Assembly: GCA_964395915.1 (NCBI GenBank)
Contig: CAYNDB010000009.1
Location: forward strand, 1 to 35,168
Length of the DNA: 35,168 bases
Reading direction: 5' to 3'
DNA from: CAYNDB01 sp964395915
Lineage (GTDB): Bacteria; Nitrospinota_A; UBA7883; JAJRTC01
The position numbers were made by a program, and so were the translations under genes. The notes beneath the pieces were generated by a model that ran no database searches, had not been told where the DNA came from, and saw only the letters and a program-made list of their open reading frames with translations. Positions 21,954 through 30,284 of the stretch are shown here, in pieces; the stretch's first letter is position 1, and every line of letters begins with the position of its first letter.

Positions 21954-22298
21954 ATGATTGACGAAGAAGATAGCAAACCTGCGCCGCCGCCAGACAATAA
22001 CGAGGCAAGCCCTGGCAGTATCACTCTTTCGGAAACGATGTCCGAGCTGGACAATTTTCTGGACATACCTTTAAACATCAGTGTTGAGCTTGGTCATACG
22101 ATGCAAAAAGTGAGGAATATCGTATCTCTGCGGGAAGGCTCTGTGCTGGAGCTAAACAAGCTTGTCGGCGAGCCAATGGAAATTTATATAAACGATCTTG
22201 TGACCGCCAGGGGCGAGGTTGTTGTGGTCAACGAACGGTTTGGCATACGTGTTACAGACGTCATCGATCCACTGGAAATTATTCGCTCCTCACTCTAA
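21954..22298 (+). CDS. fliN: Flagellar switch protein FliN
   Basis: FliN forms the C-ring with FliM/FliG and takes part in switching and export. The 114-residue protein has an acidic, Pro-rich start (about 40 residues), then a SpoA domain: LDIPLNISVELG, LREGSVLELNKLVGEPMEIYINDLVTARGEVVVVNERFGIRVTDVI. It stands alone, 99 bp after smpB and away from fliM and other C-ring genes, at least within this window. A second FliN copy elsewhere is possible. Confidence 0.93.
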   Translation: MIDEEDSKPAPPPDNNEASPGSITLSETMSELDNFLDIPLNISVELGHTMQKVRNIVSLREGSVLELNKLVGEPMEIYINDLVTARGEVVVVNERFGIRVTDVIDPLEIIRSSL

Positions 22299-22387
22299 TA
22301 ACACTCCGGAAGTCCCCATTTTCCAATTCTCACCAAAAACTGTCCAGCGGGATAATTGTTTTTTTAGACATTTACTCAAAATTGGAG

Positions 22388-22417
22388 GTCCCGTACGGCT
22401 GGGGGACCGTACGGGAC
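22388..22417. terminator. Strong hairpin between convergent genes
   Basis: GTCCCGTACGG and CCGTACGGGAC form a perfect 11-bp GC-rich stem with an 8-base loop. It lies between the ends of fliN (+) and the small membrane protein gene (-). Neither strand has a good T-run after the stem, so it may be a processing or pausing hairpin rather than a classical terminator. Confidence 0.45.
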
Positions 22418-22472
22418 ATTGAGAAATGAGGGGCTGTGCTGGGAATAATCCTAATTAAATTTTAAAATAACG

Positions 22473-22595
22473 CTAGGGTAGACCGACAAAGAATACCTTG
22501 AAAATAACCGCGATCACTACCGGCGCAAGCGCAAAAACAAGGGGTATGTTTTCATTATCGCGACCGGTACTTTTCGCCTTAATATTTTTGCCCAT
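22473..22595 (-). CDS. 40-residue single-span membrane protein
   Basis: A short frame starts with ATG at 22595 behind a near-perfect GGAGG placed 8 nt upstream, and ends in TAG. The first 16 residues are polar and basic (MGKNIKAKSTGRDNEN); the rest, about residues 17-40, is one continuous hydrophobic helix containing a Pro near its middle (FALAPVVIAV). This polar-then-hydrophobic layout fits a small N-in membrane peptide. I do not recognise a family. It is the only gene in the region between fliN and the cytochrome peroxidase. Confidence 0.6.
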   Translation of the reverse strand: MGKNIKAKSTGRDNENIPLVFALAPVVIAVIFKVFFVGLP

Positions 22596-22958
22596 AAACG
22601 TTTCCTCCGAACTTCTGAAACCCATCGCACTGGATGTAAATAGAACCCGTCTTACTGTTTATCGTTACAATACGCGTGCCATAAGCGAGGGGGGAGGTCG
22701 ATAAAATATATGTTTTATAATCAGAGGGTTAGGCTGTAAATTCAGTAGCGAGGAATATTTACGGGATTTCAAGAAAAGAAAACGTATAAATTAATAGACA
22801 CAACTGTCACATTTATTTTAGTTTTTCCGCTTTTATCTTTCTTTACGTTTCTTTACGCAAAAGCGCTAAAATAAGCCAAAACTGACGTTACACATAGTGC
22901 GGCTGTCTGTTACACCAAAGTCAACCACACTCATGCAACAATCTGCGCCAAGCTTAAA
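22596..22958. other. Intergenic region with a 10-bp tandem repeat
   Basis: No gene is visible in these 363 bp. TTTCTTTACG occurs twice in direct succession at 22838-22857. The region is the downstream part of the peroxidase transcript and the presumed promoter region of the 40-residue gene. No clear intrinsic terminator for the peroxidase gene is seen. Confidence 0.5.
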
Positions 22959-23984
22959 TTAACGCCGGTCAGGTTTTGGAGTCAACGGTGTAGACGGCGG
23001 AAGCTTGGGCAAAGTTATATCAGGCAGCTCTCCTGTCAGCGCCTTTAAAAAGAAGATAATCTCGCCGATTTCCCTGGCCGATAACTTTTCGCCAAGCTGT
23101 GTCCAGCCCATGATTTTTACCGCCTCACTTAAATTCCAGACGCTCCCGTCGTTAAAGTAAGGATAGGTAAATTCGATATTTCTCAAGGAAGGAACCTTGA
23201 ATACGTTCCTGTCGTCTTCCTTTTTGGTTACACCAAACCGCCCTTCATCCTTCAAAAACTTAGGCTTGTTGGCGACCCCGAACTTGGCGTACAACCCTCC
23301 GCCAACGGCCACTCCCTCATGACAATCGGAGCAACCCTTATCCATGAATATTTTCAGCCCTTTTTTCTCGCTTGCGGTCAGGGCGGATTCGTCACCTTTC
23401 AAAAAGCTGTCGAATCTGGACGGTGTGAGAAGGGTTCTCTCAAAAGCGCCGATAGCGTCGGCCATATTTTTATATGTAAGGGAATCCTCGCCCGGAAAAG
23501 CCTTATTGAACATGGCTACATATTCCGGTATCGAGTTGAGCCTCTTTAACACCAGATCTTTTGTGGAAGCCATCTCGACACCCGCCAGCACCGGACCCTG
23601 AGCCTGCGCCTCGACGTCTTCCGCGCGCCCGTCCCAGAACTGGGCTATGTGCAATGACGCGTTCCATACGGTAGGCGCGTTTCTTCCGCCAACGTTCCAT
23701 TTATGTCCGGTGGAAAGCGCGTTGTTGTCCACACCGCCGAAAGCCAGGTTATGGCATGAGTTACAGGAAAATACGTTTGATTTGGAAAGCCTGGTCTCAA
23801 AATACAGCGCCTTGCCAAGTTCCAGTTTTGCGGCTGTGCCTGGATTATCCGCCTTGAACACCGGTTTGTCTGGAAGAGGCTTAAAATTCTCCTGAGCCGC
23901 TTTCAACAGATCAGAGGCGGCCCATACAGGATTTACACCCGTAAAAAACAAAAAACCCACCACCAACATTCCTAGAGCTTTCAT
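22959..23984 (-). CDS. Periplasmic di-heme cytochrome c peroxidase
   Basis: The 341-residue protein has a signal peptide (about 1-22, ending VWA) and two heme c sites, CNSCH at 74-78 and CSDCH at 218-222. These are typical of the CcpA/MauG family that reduces hydrogen peroxide with electrons from periplasmic cytochromes. Conserved segments include LELGKALYFETRLSKSN, FWDGRAEDVEAQAQGPV, and KVPSLRNIEFTYPYFNDG. A Pro-rich tail ends it. GGAGGAAATT precedes the ATG. It appears to be monocistronic. A MauG-type modifying role is less likely, because the overall length and motifs match peroxidases. Confidence 0.93.
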   Translation of the reverse strand: MKALGMLVVGFLFFTGVNPVWAASDLLKAAQENFKPLPDKPVFKADNPGTAAKLELGKALYFETRLSKSNVFSCNSCHNLAFGGVDNNALSTGHKWNVGGRNAPTVWNASLHIAQFWDGRAEDVEAQAQGPVLAGVEMASTKDLVLKRLNSIPEYVAMFNKAFPGEDSLTYKNMADAIGAFERTLLTPSRFDSFLKGDESALTASEKKGLKIFMDKGCSDCHEGVAVGGGLYAKFGVANKPKFLKDEGRFGVTKKEDDRNVFKVPSLRNIEFTYPYFNDGSVWNLSEAVKIMGWTQLGEKLSAREIGEIIFFLKALTGELPDITLPKLPPSTPLTPKPDRR

Positions 23985-24052
23985 AATTTCCTCCCGATAT
24001 TAAGGACTTTACAAACCAGACAACTTATATGATTACGACTTGTCTGCGTGTA

Positions 24053-24445
24053 TTATTTCTTTTTTGCCGAGGGGTCTTTTTCGCGTCCACGGATCGAGTG
24101 GCTGGAACTCCCCTCATCCATAGCGCCGGACCTCTTGCCGATCTTCTTTTCGCCAAATAAATTGTCCAAACTCTCATCCGAAGCGGAACCCGGCTTTTCA
24201 CTTGTCACACGAAGCTTAAAAACATATCCCACAATGTCTTTTGTAGTCTTTACGCGATAATACTTTCCATCTTCCTCTAATACCTTAAGAGTCTCGCCTG
24301 CCTTGGCTGTGTAGAGAGTTTCAGATTTCCCCGAAGGTTTTGAAAGAACATCAGTGTCGGCCGATTTCACGTAAACCAGCATAGGCTCGGTTTGTGTTGA
24401 AGCTATTGTCGCAAGCGCCGCTATAAAAAGAATTATCGCTTTCAT
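24053..24445 (-). CDS. Secreted SH3-like domain protein
   Basis: A short signal peptide (about 1-18) precedes one bacterial SH3-like (SH3b) domain, residues 22-82: MLVYVKSADTDVLSKPSG, then GETLKVLEEDGKYYRVKTTK and VGYVFKLRV. Such domains commonly bind cell-wall peptides. The remaining 45 residues are charged and low in complexity, rich in Ser, Lys, Asp and Gly. No enzymatic domain is attached. The ribosome-binding site is weak. The gene is flanked by the peroxidase and a terminator, with no clear functional partner. Confidence 0.75.
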   Translation of the reverse strand: MKAIILFIAALATIASTQTEPMLVYVKSADTDVLSKPSGKSETLYTAKAGETLKVLEEDGKYYRVKTTKDIVGYVFKLRVTSEKPGSASDESLDNLFGEKKIGKRSGAMDEGSSSHSIRGREKDPSAKKK

Positions 24446-24526
24446 ATATTTCTATTTCCGCTTTCAAGGCTCCATTTCGTCTTGTTCATTATTGTAATGG
24501 AGATACCTTAATCTTTAAAAGAAAAT

Positions 24527-24554
24527 AAAAAAAGCCCCCTAATAAAAGGGGGCT
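24527..24554 (-). terminator. Intrinsic terminator of tusA-dsrE2
   Basis: On the minus strand AGCCCCC pairs with GGGGGCT across an 8-base loop and is followed by a run of seven T residues. It begins about 35 bp past the dsrE-like stop codon. Confidence 0.88.
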
Positions 24555-24588
24555 TCTGTTACAACCGATATTTATAAACAGAGAGAAT

Positions 24589-25080
24589 TTAGACGAAAAG
24601 GGACATGTTCGCATCGATAGCGTAATCGATAAAAGTCGCCGCGCCACCGATCTCTATTCCGTCAACCAAATCTTCTTTCTTGGTTCCCATAACATCCATT
24701 GTCATCTGACAGGCAATAAGCTTCACACCGGCTTTCTGGCACGATTCCAGCAACGTTGGGATCGTGGCGACGTTCGCCTTGCCCATCCAGCTTTTCATCA
24801 TGGCCGTAGCAACCATGGTCATGCCAGGGAGAGCGCCTATAATATTTGGAACAGCGATGCCCGGAATAGGGTCAGGCATGGCAGGATTCGCCAACGGGGG
24901 GACTTTAAGCGACTTATACTTGTGTTTGTTAATAATATCCAGCCCGTAAAACGTAAAAAATATCCCCGCTTCTATATCCATCGCAGCCGCAGTGGACGCA
25001 AGGATTAGAGGGGGGTAGGCCATGTCCAAGTTTCCTTTGGACGCTATTAGCGCAAGCCTTTTCGGTTGTTCCTCAGCCAT
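24589..25080 (-). CDS. DsrE2-family sulfur-carrier protein
   Basis: The 163-residue protein belongs to the DsrE/DsrF-like superfamily, DsrE2 branch. It has an N-terminal KRLALIASKGNLDMAYPPLI, a hydrophobic FFTFYGLDII strand, a Pro/Met-rich insertion (NPAMPDPIPG, GALPGMTMVATAMM), and the family's cysteine in LIACQMTMDVMG. A second Cys lies 12 residues earlier. DsrE2 proteins receive persulfide sulfur and pass it to TusA or back; the pairing with TusA 25 bp upstream supports this. AGAGG precedes the ATG. Whether it serves sulfur oxidation, molybdopterin or thiouridine synthesis cannot be told. Confidence 0.85.
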   Translation of the reverse strand: MAEEQPKRLALIASKGNLDMAYPPLILASTAAAMDIEAGIFFTFYGLDIINKHKYKSLKVPPLANPAMPDPIPGIAVPNIIGALPGMTMVATAMMKSWMGKANVATIPTLLESCQKAGVKLIACQMTMDVMGTKKEDLVDGIEIGGAATFIDYAIDANMSLFV

Positions 25081-25105
25081 TTACCTCTCCCCTTTCAATA
25101 AATGT

Positions 25106-25342
25106 TTAAGATTTCTTCAATAAAAACTGGTATACACCCTCTTTTTCGTTACTCTCAAGAATAGGGTTGCCAGTGCGTTTTGACCATGCGCCCATGTCGT
25201 TGATTGATCCAGGATCAGTCGCAAAAACTTCCAACACCTGCCCAGCGTTCAGCTCGTTCATCGCCATTTTGGTGTGCAGAATCGGTTCCGGGCATGAAAG
25301 GCCTTTGCAATCTATTGTTTTATCAGCGTTAACACTCATCAT
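25106..25342 (-). CDS. tusA: TusA-family sulfur-transfer protein
   Basis: The 78-residue protein has the two-layer TusA fold with the sulfur-accepting cysteine in the CPxP motif (CKGLSCPEPIL), then LEVFATDPGSINDMGAW and a final YQFLLKK strand. TusA accepts persulfide from a cysteine desulfurase or rhodanese and donates it to partners. It is the first gene of the pair with dsrE2. Two adjacent ATG codons follow AGGAG; the second has the better spacing. Confidence 0.92.
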   Translation of the reverse strand: MMSVNADKTIDCKGLSCPEPILHTKMAMNELNAGQVLEVFATDPGSINDMGAWSKRTGNPILESNEKEGVYQFLLKKS

Positions 25343-25379
25343 ACTCTCCTCGAATTGAAAAATAATCTATTATTACTTT

Positions 25380-25397
25380 GGCTATTTTGTCATAGCC
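25380..25397. promoter_or_regulatory. 18-bp inverted repeat in the tusA leader
   Basis: GGCTAT and ATAGCC form perfect arms around six bases, about 40 nt before the tusA start. A TATAAT on the minus strand at 25419-25424 could be the promoter -10, which would put the repeat just downstream of the transcription start. The remainder of 25343-25607 holds no gene. Confidence 0.3.
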
Positions 25398-25607
25398 TCA
25401 AAACTTGGTTATCCCACAATTATATCAGCACATTACATATATTCCTGTACCTTATTTCAATGATTGGAGTCACTCAACGTCTACCGCGGCACACAAAAAC
25501 ATTGCGGAGTGTGAAAATTCCATTGCCATGATATAGATGCTCGAATTGTGGAAAAGATTCTAATCAGGGCAAGGTTAAGCGATAAAATAAATTTAGAGTG
25601 GTTTTCT

Positions 25608-26063
25608 TTAACTTTGTGGTCCGACCGGGCTTGTTTCGGGGTTGGCCAGGATCCTGTGTTTGGTGGAATAGTTCTGATGGCTGTTGACGATCTGTTTTGC
25701 AAGCCTTGATTCTATACTGATTACGATAGGGCCTTGCAGGTTGGTGGTCATTTCATATGGATTTTCCGGAATTGTAACTATCGTCTTGACCTCCATATCC
25801 GTAAGTTTCTCAGCGTTCAGGCTATCCATATCCTCATGTGAAATGTCAACTATGTAACCTTGAACGAAAAGCTTGGGATCAACTATGAAAAATCCGAGGT
25901 CTGGAGCGTCCACCGCCTGCAGAAGCGATATGGGGCCGCTTTCAAGAACATCAAGCTCAATGTATCTTTTGAAATCCGGAAAGCCTATTATCCCGTCGGG
26001 AAAAGTTAATATTTGGGCCGCGTCGATCTCCACTTCACCCAAACGCGCTGTTGAAATTTTCAT
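25608..26063 (-). CDS. fliW: Flagellar assembly factor FliW
   Basis: FliW binds CsrA and relieves its repression of flagellin translation, switching partners with free flagellin. The 151-residue protein has conserved LTFPDGIIGFPDFKRYIE, SLLQAVDAPDLGFFIVDP and NPYEMTTNLQGPIVI, plus a family-typical RLAKQIVNSHQNYSTKHRI near the end. The frame is open upstream through the csrA region, but the ATG at 26063 overlaps the csrA stop (ATGA) behind GAGGGG and matches the family start. It ends the flagellar operon. Confidence 0.95.
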   Translation of the reverse strand: MKISTARLGEVEIDAAQILTFPDGIIGFPDFKRYIELDVLESGPISLLQAVDAPDLGFFIVDPKLFVQGYIVDISHEDMDSLNAEKLTDMEVKTIVTIPENPYEMTTNLQGPIVISIESRLAKQIVNSHQNYSTKHRILANPETSPVGPQS

Positions 26064-26311
26064 TTCCCCTCCCCCTTCGGCTTTTCTCCCGGAAACAAGT
26101 TCGCTAATGTTTCCATATTCACAGCCTTCATGAAAGCCGCTCTTCTGTTTTCCTCCTGAATTTTGGCGTAGATCTCCTCCCGATGAATCGTCATGCTCTT
26201 CGGAGCTTCTATCCCCAGGCGAACCTGACGGCCCTTTATATCGATTACGGATATTTTGATGTCGTCCCCGATCGTGACCGACTCCCCCATCTTCCGGGTG
26301 AGAACCAACAT
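26060..26311 (-). CDS. csrA: Carbon storage / flagellin translation regulator CsrA
   Basis: CsrA is a dimeric RNA-binding protein that represses translation at GGA-containing sites, including flagellin leaders. The 83-residue protein starts MLVLTRKMGESVTIGDDI and has VRLGIEAPKSMTIHREEIY with the RNA-contacting arginines. The C-terminal helix is longer than in enterobacteria and typical of FliW-containing lineages. GGAGGG lies 6 nt before the ATG. It follows flgL by 65 bp and overlaps fliW. Confidence 0.97.
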   Translation of the reverse strand: MLVLTRKMGESVTIGDDIKISVIDIKGRQVRLGIEAPKSMTIHREEIYAKIQEENRRAAFMKAVNMETLANLFPGEKPKGEGK

Positions 26312-26376
26312 AACAGACCCTCCATGGTGATTCGTTGCAACTATTGGCGCGCGGCATCTTTATTCAAATCTCCTTG

Positions 26377-27906
26377 TCAGATAAAATCTAGCAAGCTCGG
26401 TTGAATAATAGCGGCCGAAGACTTCAAAGTAGCTTGATACGCCGTCTGCAACATCGCAAGCTCGCTCGCCGACTTCAGGAAATCCGCGTCTTCAACGAAC
26501 GACTTGAGCTTAACGCTATCGAACCTGGACTGGTCTACTGTTTCTCGCGTCACCACGACCTGATTCGCTCTCGACCCTACAGACCCTCGCACAGAACTAA
26601 CATTATCCATGCTGGAGTTAAGAAGCCCTATGCTCCCTAGTATACCTGCCGTGTCGTCCGCTTTCAAGGCGGCTGAAAAAGCTTTGAGTACGGGAATCAC
26701 ATTCCTGCCCCCACCAATGCCTAGAAGCTCGGCGGTCTTGCCGGAGCCTATGTCAATGGCGAGAGCCACGGAACTTGAGGACGAGGACGAAATATCCAAC
26801 TTGCGGCCGGAGGAATTTATGGCGACAGAAGCCCCAATACCGGAGCCTGCGGTGTTGATCGCGTCTATTACATTCTGAACCGTTGTTTCCGACCCTGAGA
26901 ACGTAACGGTTGCGGAGGACCCAGCGTTATTTAATGAAATACTATTCAAGGTGAGGCCGTTTCCTCCGTACAGTGAGGAAAGCAGTGTCGATCCTGTCAC
27001 TGTCGGGTCGATATCATCCCCCTTGAAAACACTTGTCTGCCGCGCCCCCGCCAACCCGAGGGCCGTTGAAGTTGTGTTTGATTGAACCGTTAATGCGTTA
27101 AGCGGGGGGCTTGTGCTGTCGGTCAGGACTATGGCCGTGCCATCGGAAGAAATAGAGGCTGTTATATTAAGACCTGACGCATTAATCGCGGTAATCACAT
27201 CTTCCACATCGCCTGTCGACGCCATGCCAGCTGTTACTGTAATAGTCGCGCTTGTCCCGCTTCTGTCCGTAATGCTGAAAGAGCCTGCTGTCACGCCGGT
27301 CCCGCTATTGAGGCTCGCCAAGGTAGTGGCTCCATTGGCGTTTGAAACAGCGGGGTTCATATCACCGGATAAAAATTCCGAAGCGCGAGCGGAAATAGGA
27401 ATCTCCAACCCCTCGGATATTTCCACAAGCAGATCTTTCCTGGCCCCCTGGTAACCGCCGTTCGTGTCCAGGGCGGCAATATTCGAGCTTTGCCCGGAAA
27501 ATATATATCCGGCTCCTATTTTCGTATTTCCGAACTGTATGACCTGTTCGATAATACTGTCTATATCCCTTGCCGCAGTGAGCCTGGTCTGCGCCGACGC
27601 AAGTCCTCCGGACTGCTGCAAGGCCAGCTCCTTTGCCCTTTTAAGGCTATCGTGAACAGCCCCTATAGTGGAGTCCGCCGTATCCAGAACCGATTCCGCG
27701 TTACCCATAACACGCAAGTACTGATCCGCCTTGCCGATCCTTGTACGGAATTTCAGAACCTCCATCATGCCGACAGGATCGTCGCTGGGACGGTTGATTC
27801 GCTTGCCGGACGATAGCTCTTCCTGCGCTTTCAGGAGCCCCTGATTGTTCCTGAAGGCGTTTATCAGGGTGTTGTTGTACATCATCCGGTTGGATATTCT
27901 GATCAT
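26377..27906 (-). CDS. flgL: Hook-filament junction protein FlgL with duplicated insert
   Basis: FlgL joins the hook-associated ring to the filament. The 509-residue protein has the flagellin-like N-terminal helices (MIRISNRMMYNNTLINAFRNN, LSSGKRINRPSDDPVGMM) and C-terminal helices (FLKSASELAMLQTAYQATLK). FlgL is often near 300 residues. The extra length is two tandem copies of a flagellin hook-IN-type beta domain, about residues 194-287 and 305-400, each with a TLxSL-GG.GL.. start, a dV-dv-aIN helix and an ALGLAG or ELLGIGG end. These are presumably surface-exposed. Confidence 0.93.
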   Translation of the reverse strand: MIRISNRMMYNNTLINAFRNNQGLLKAQEELSSGKRINRPSDDPVGMMEVLKFRTRIGKADQYLRVMGNAESVLDTADSTIGAVHDSLKRAKELALQQSGGLASAQTRLTAARDIDSIIEQVIQFGNTKIGAGYIFSGQSSNIAALDTNGGYQGARKDLLVEISEGLEIPISARASEFLSGDMNPAVSNANGATTLASLNSGTGVTAGSFSITDRSGTSATITVTAGMASTGDVEDVITAINASGLNITASISSDGTAIVLTDSTSPPLNALTVQSNTTSTALGLAGARQTSVFKGDDIDPTVTGSTLLSSLYGGNGLTLNSISLNNAGSSATVTFSGSETTVQNVIDAINTAGSGIGASVAINSSGRKLDISSSSSSSVALAIDIGSGKTAELLGIGGGRNVIPVLKAFSAALKADDTAGILGSIGLLNSSMDNVSSVRGSVGSRANQVVVTRETVDQSRFDSVKLKSFVEDADFLKSASELAMLQTAYQATLKSSAAIIQPSLLDFI

Positions 27907-27986
27907 AACTTTATCTCAACATCTCTTTCAACGTTTTACCTTATTATCTATCGACGAAACCGGACAAACCCATTAGCGTTAAATCG

Positions 27987-29678
27987 TTATCGCCCCAGAG
28001 CCACCAGAGTCGCCAATAGTTCGTCTATGACCCCCACCAGTCGTGCGCTGGCCTGATATGCGCTCTGGAATTTTATAAGGTTGATCATCTCCTCATCCAG
28101 TGACACGCCGGCTATCTGCTCATGCCTGTTATCAAGCTCAAAGTTTATGCTTTCCTGCTGATTTTGCGTCGAAACCGCCTGGCTGGCCGACACTCCCACC
28201 TGACCGACAAGAGATCCGTAAAATTCTGAAAACGTAGCTGTGCCGGAGGACGCGGCCGTTGACTTATTCAAGGAAAGGTTATTCTGCAACTGGGCAATAT
28301 CCAGGGCATTGTCACCATCACCCATATTTGTGGTCAAGGCCGCGGCTATTTTATTGGTGTTATTCAATATATTTTTTGAAAGCGCAATGGTAAGCGAAGC
28401 GTCTTGCGACGCGCTTACTGTAAAACTGTCTTGCGCGGCGGCTCCCGATGATATGGTCACATTCATCCCTTGTGTCTGGAAATAGCTGATCGGGTTTCCG
28501 GCGGAGTACGCTTCAGTGGCTACGACCGAGCCCAATGTAAGGTCGGTAATAGTCAGGTTGGAGCCGTCATAATCCACCTTATACTTATGTAAATTCAATT
28601 GATCTAAAGCGTTGACAGAGCCGGAAATGGTGGCTGATCCGGTGTTGTCGCGGCTGGGCGTGGTCGCCACAGTGAGGTCGTTGAAAAAATTGTTTCCGGT
28701 GCTCCCGTCAAGGGCATATCCTTTTGAGTGCTGAATATTGATATCGCGGACCATGGTTGCGGCGAGAAGATCGATCTTGTCCAGATAGCCCTGGAACTCC
28801 GTATCGCGCATAGCTATCCACGATCCGACCTTACCGTTGTTAATCTCATCTGTTATTTCTACGGTGCCCCCGGATGCGTCCTTCCAGAAAACGTCACGCG
28901 CCGCAGAATCGTCCGACCTCACCTGCGTTGATAACGTAAAAGCCGTTTGGCCTATGACCAGCGGCCTGCCTCCCATGATAGACACCATGACCTGGTTGTT
29001 CGAATCTTCCACAACATTGACTTCAAAATATTGCGCCAATTCCCGGATTTTTGTTTCGCGCTGATCGCGAAGATCGTTGGCGGTGACGTTGAAAGTCTCT
29101 GCCTCATGTATGGCTTTGTTATATTTAGCTATTTCCCCGGTTATCTGATTTATTTCCGAAATCGATGATTCTATTTTGGTATCGAGATCAATTCGAAGGT
29201 TTTTCGCGTCCTGATTGAGCTTGTTGAACATGTCGGACATCGTACGCCCCTGGGCCACCACATCGGTTCGTTCGGTAAGCCCCATCGGATTGAAAGCCAG
29301 ATTTTGCCACGACAGAAAAAAGTTATCGAACTGACTGTTTAATCCGAACTCGCTCGATTCATTGAATATTACTTCAAGCCGAGCCAGAAAATCCTGTTTT
29401 GAATCCCAGTAGCCTGTTGTAGCCGTGTTGGCGATCCTTTGGCTTTCCAGAAACTGGTCGTAACGCCGGATGATGGCGGTCGCCCGGATGCCGGTCCCGA
29501 CCATTCCTGGAGCTCCAGCGGCGCCTTTTACCGGAAAAGCGGACTCCAGTAAAACTTCCTGTCTTGTGAAGTTGGGGTTGTTTACGTTGGCTATGTTTTG
29601 CCCTGTCACCTCCAGGGAAAGCTGGTAGGTGAGAAGGGCTTGCTTGGCGATGTTCATCGCCCCTGAAATGCCAGCCAT
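27987..29678 (-). CDS. flgK: Hook-associated protein FlgK
   Basis: FlgK forms the first junction ring above the hook. The 563-residue protein has the rod/hook N-terminal signature (QLSLEVTGQNIANVNNPNFTRQE) and helical D0/D1 region (FDNFFLSWQNLAFNP, ANDLRDQRETKIRELAQYF). A variable beta middle follows, and the C-terminal heptad region ESINFELDNRHEQIAGVSLDEEMINLIKFQ is conserved. An AGGAG lies somewhat far upstream of the ATG; AGGG is closer. It follows flgN by 15 bp. Confidence 0.96.
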   Translation of the reverse strand: MAGISGAMNIAKQALLTYQLSLEVTGQNIANVNNPNFTRQEVLLESAFPVKGAAGAPGMVGTGIRATAIIRRYDQFLESQRIANTATTGYWDSKQDFLARLEVIFNESSEFGLNSQFDNFFLSWQNLAFNPMGLTERTDVVAQGRTMSDMFNKLNQDAKNLRIDLDTKIESSISEINQITGEIAKYNKAIHEAETFNVTANDLRDQRETKIRELAQYFEVNVVEDSNNQVMVSIMGGRPLVIGQTAFTLSTQVRSDDSAARDVFWKDASGGTVEITDEINNGKVGSWIAMRDTEFQGYLDKIDLLAATMVRDINIQHSKGYALDGSTGNNFFNDLTVATTPSRDNTGSATISGSVNALDQLNLHKYKVDYDGSNLTITDLTLGSVVATEAYSAGNPISYFQTQGMNVTISSGAAAQDSFTVSASQDASLTIALSKNILNNTNKIAAALTTNMGDGDNALDIAQLQNNLSLNKSTAASSGTATFSEFYGSLVGQVGVSASQAVSTQNQQESINFELDNRHEQIAGVSLDEEMINLIKFQSAYQASARLVGVIDELLATLVALGR

Positions 29679-29693
29679 CGTTCCCTATACTCC

Positions 29694-30200
29694 TTACATT
29701 TCCCTGCTTAATACTTGGCCAGGTTTAAAAGGAGAACTGACGGGGCCGGCCTTCTCATATGTCGAGCCTGGCTGAAGAAGATGGTTGAGATGCGAGGCGG
29801 CGCCATAATTGACGCTCATCAACCGATCAATAAGCCCCCTGTTAAACAAGTTCAATTCCGTTACCTTGCCGACACTCTCCCTTAACCTCGAACGCAATGT
29901 AAGAAGCCCAAGTCTTAACTCACCAGATACAACGTCAGCAAGCCCTTTGAGGGACAGCTGGCTTTGCCGGACGCCGGTTTCTTTTGACAAAAGCTGTAAA
30001 ACATTCAGCCTGTCGATTTCCAACGATTTAATCTTGTAAGCTATCTCCGTTTTACGCTTCACAGCTTCGGATACGCCATCGAGCGAATGGGACTTGAGAG
30101 ATTCTCGCTCCACCTCAAGCGCTACGACCATTTCATCGTACAGAGCGATATTGACTTTTATAACGTCTTCGAGCTTTTTTAGCAGTCTGTTAAGTTTCAT
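29694..30200 (-). CDS. flgN: FlgN-family flagellar chaperone
   Basis: FlgN keeps FlgK and FlgL unassembled before export. The 168-residue protein is almost entirely alpha-helical, with long amphipathic helices (LKKLEDVIKVNIALYDEMVVALEVERESLK) and a flexible Pro/Ser/Gly tail. Sequence similarity in this family is low; the call rests on helix pattern, length and position directly before flgK. The start has only a weak ribosome-binding site. Confidence 0.82.
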   Translation of the reverse strand: MKLNRLLKKLEDVIKVNIALYDEMVVALEVERESLKSHSLDGVSEAVKRKTEIAYKIKSLEIDRLNVLQLLSKETGVRQSQLSLKGLADVVSGELRLGLLTLRSRLRESVGKVTELNLFNRGLIDRLMSVNYGAASHLNHLLQPGSTYEKAGPVSSPFKPGQVLSREM

Positions 30201-30284
30201 ACTTCATTCACGGGCGATATTACGCCTCGTCTCCTTTTTATCGTTATCGGAACTTGGCTCGTTTCCCTGCAGGGTTATTTGTAT

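Noticed and set aside
22498..22704. 68-codon plus-strand frame in the fliN/peroxidase spacer
   Set aside because: It overlaps the better supported 40-residue minus-strand gene and has no ribosome-binding site.
26064..26357. A 98-codon N-terminal extension of fliW
   Set aside because: It runs out of frame through csrA, encodes a low-similarity Gly/Ser/Arg-rich sequence, and the family start at 26063 has a ribosome-binding site and an ATGA overlap.
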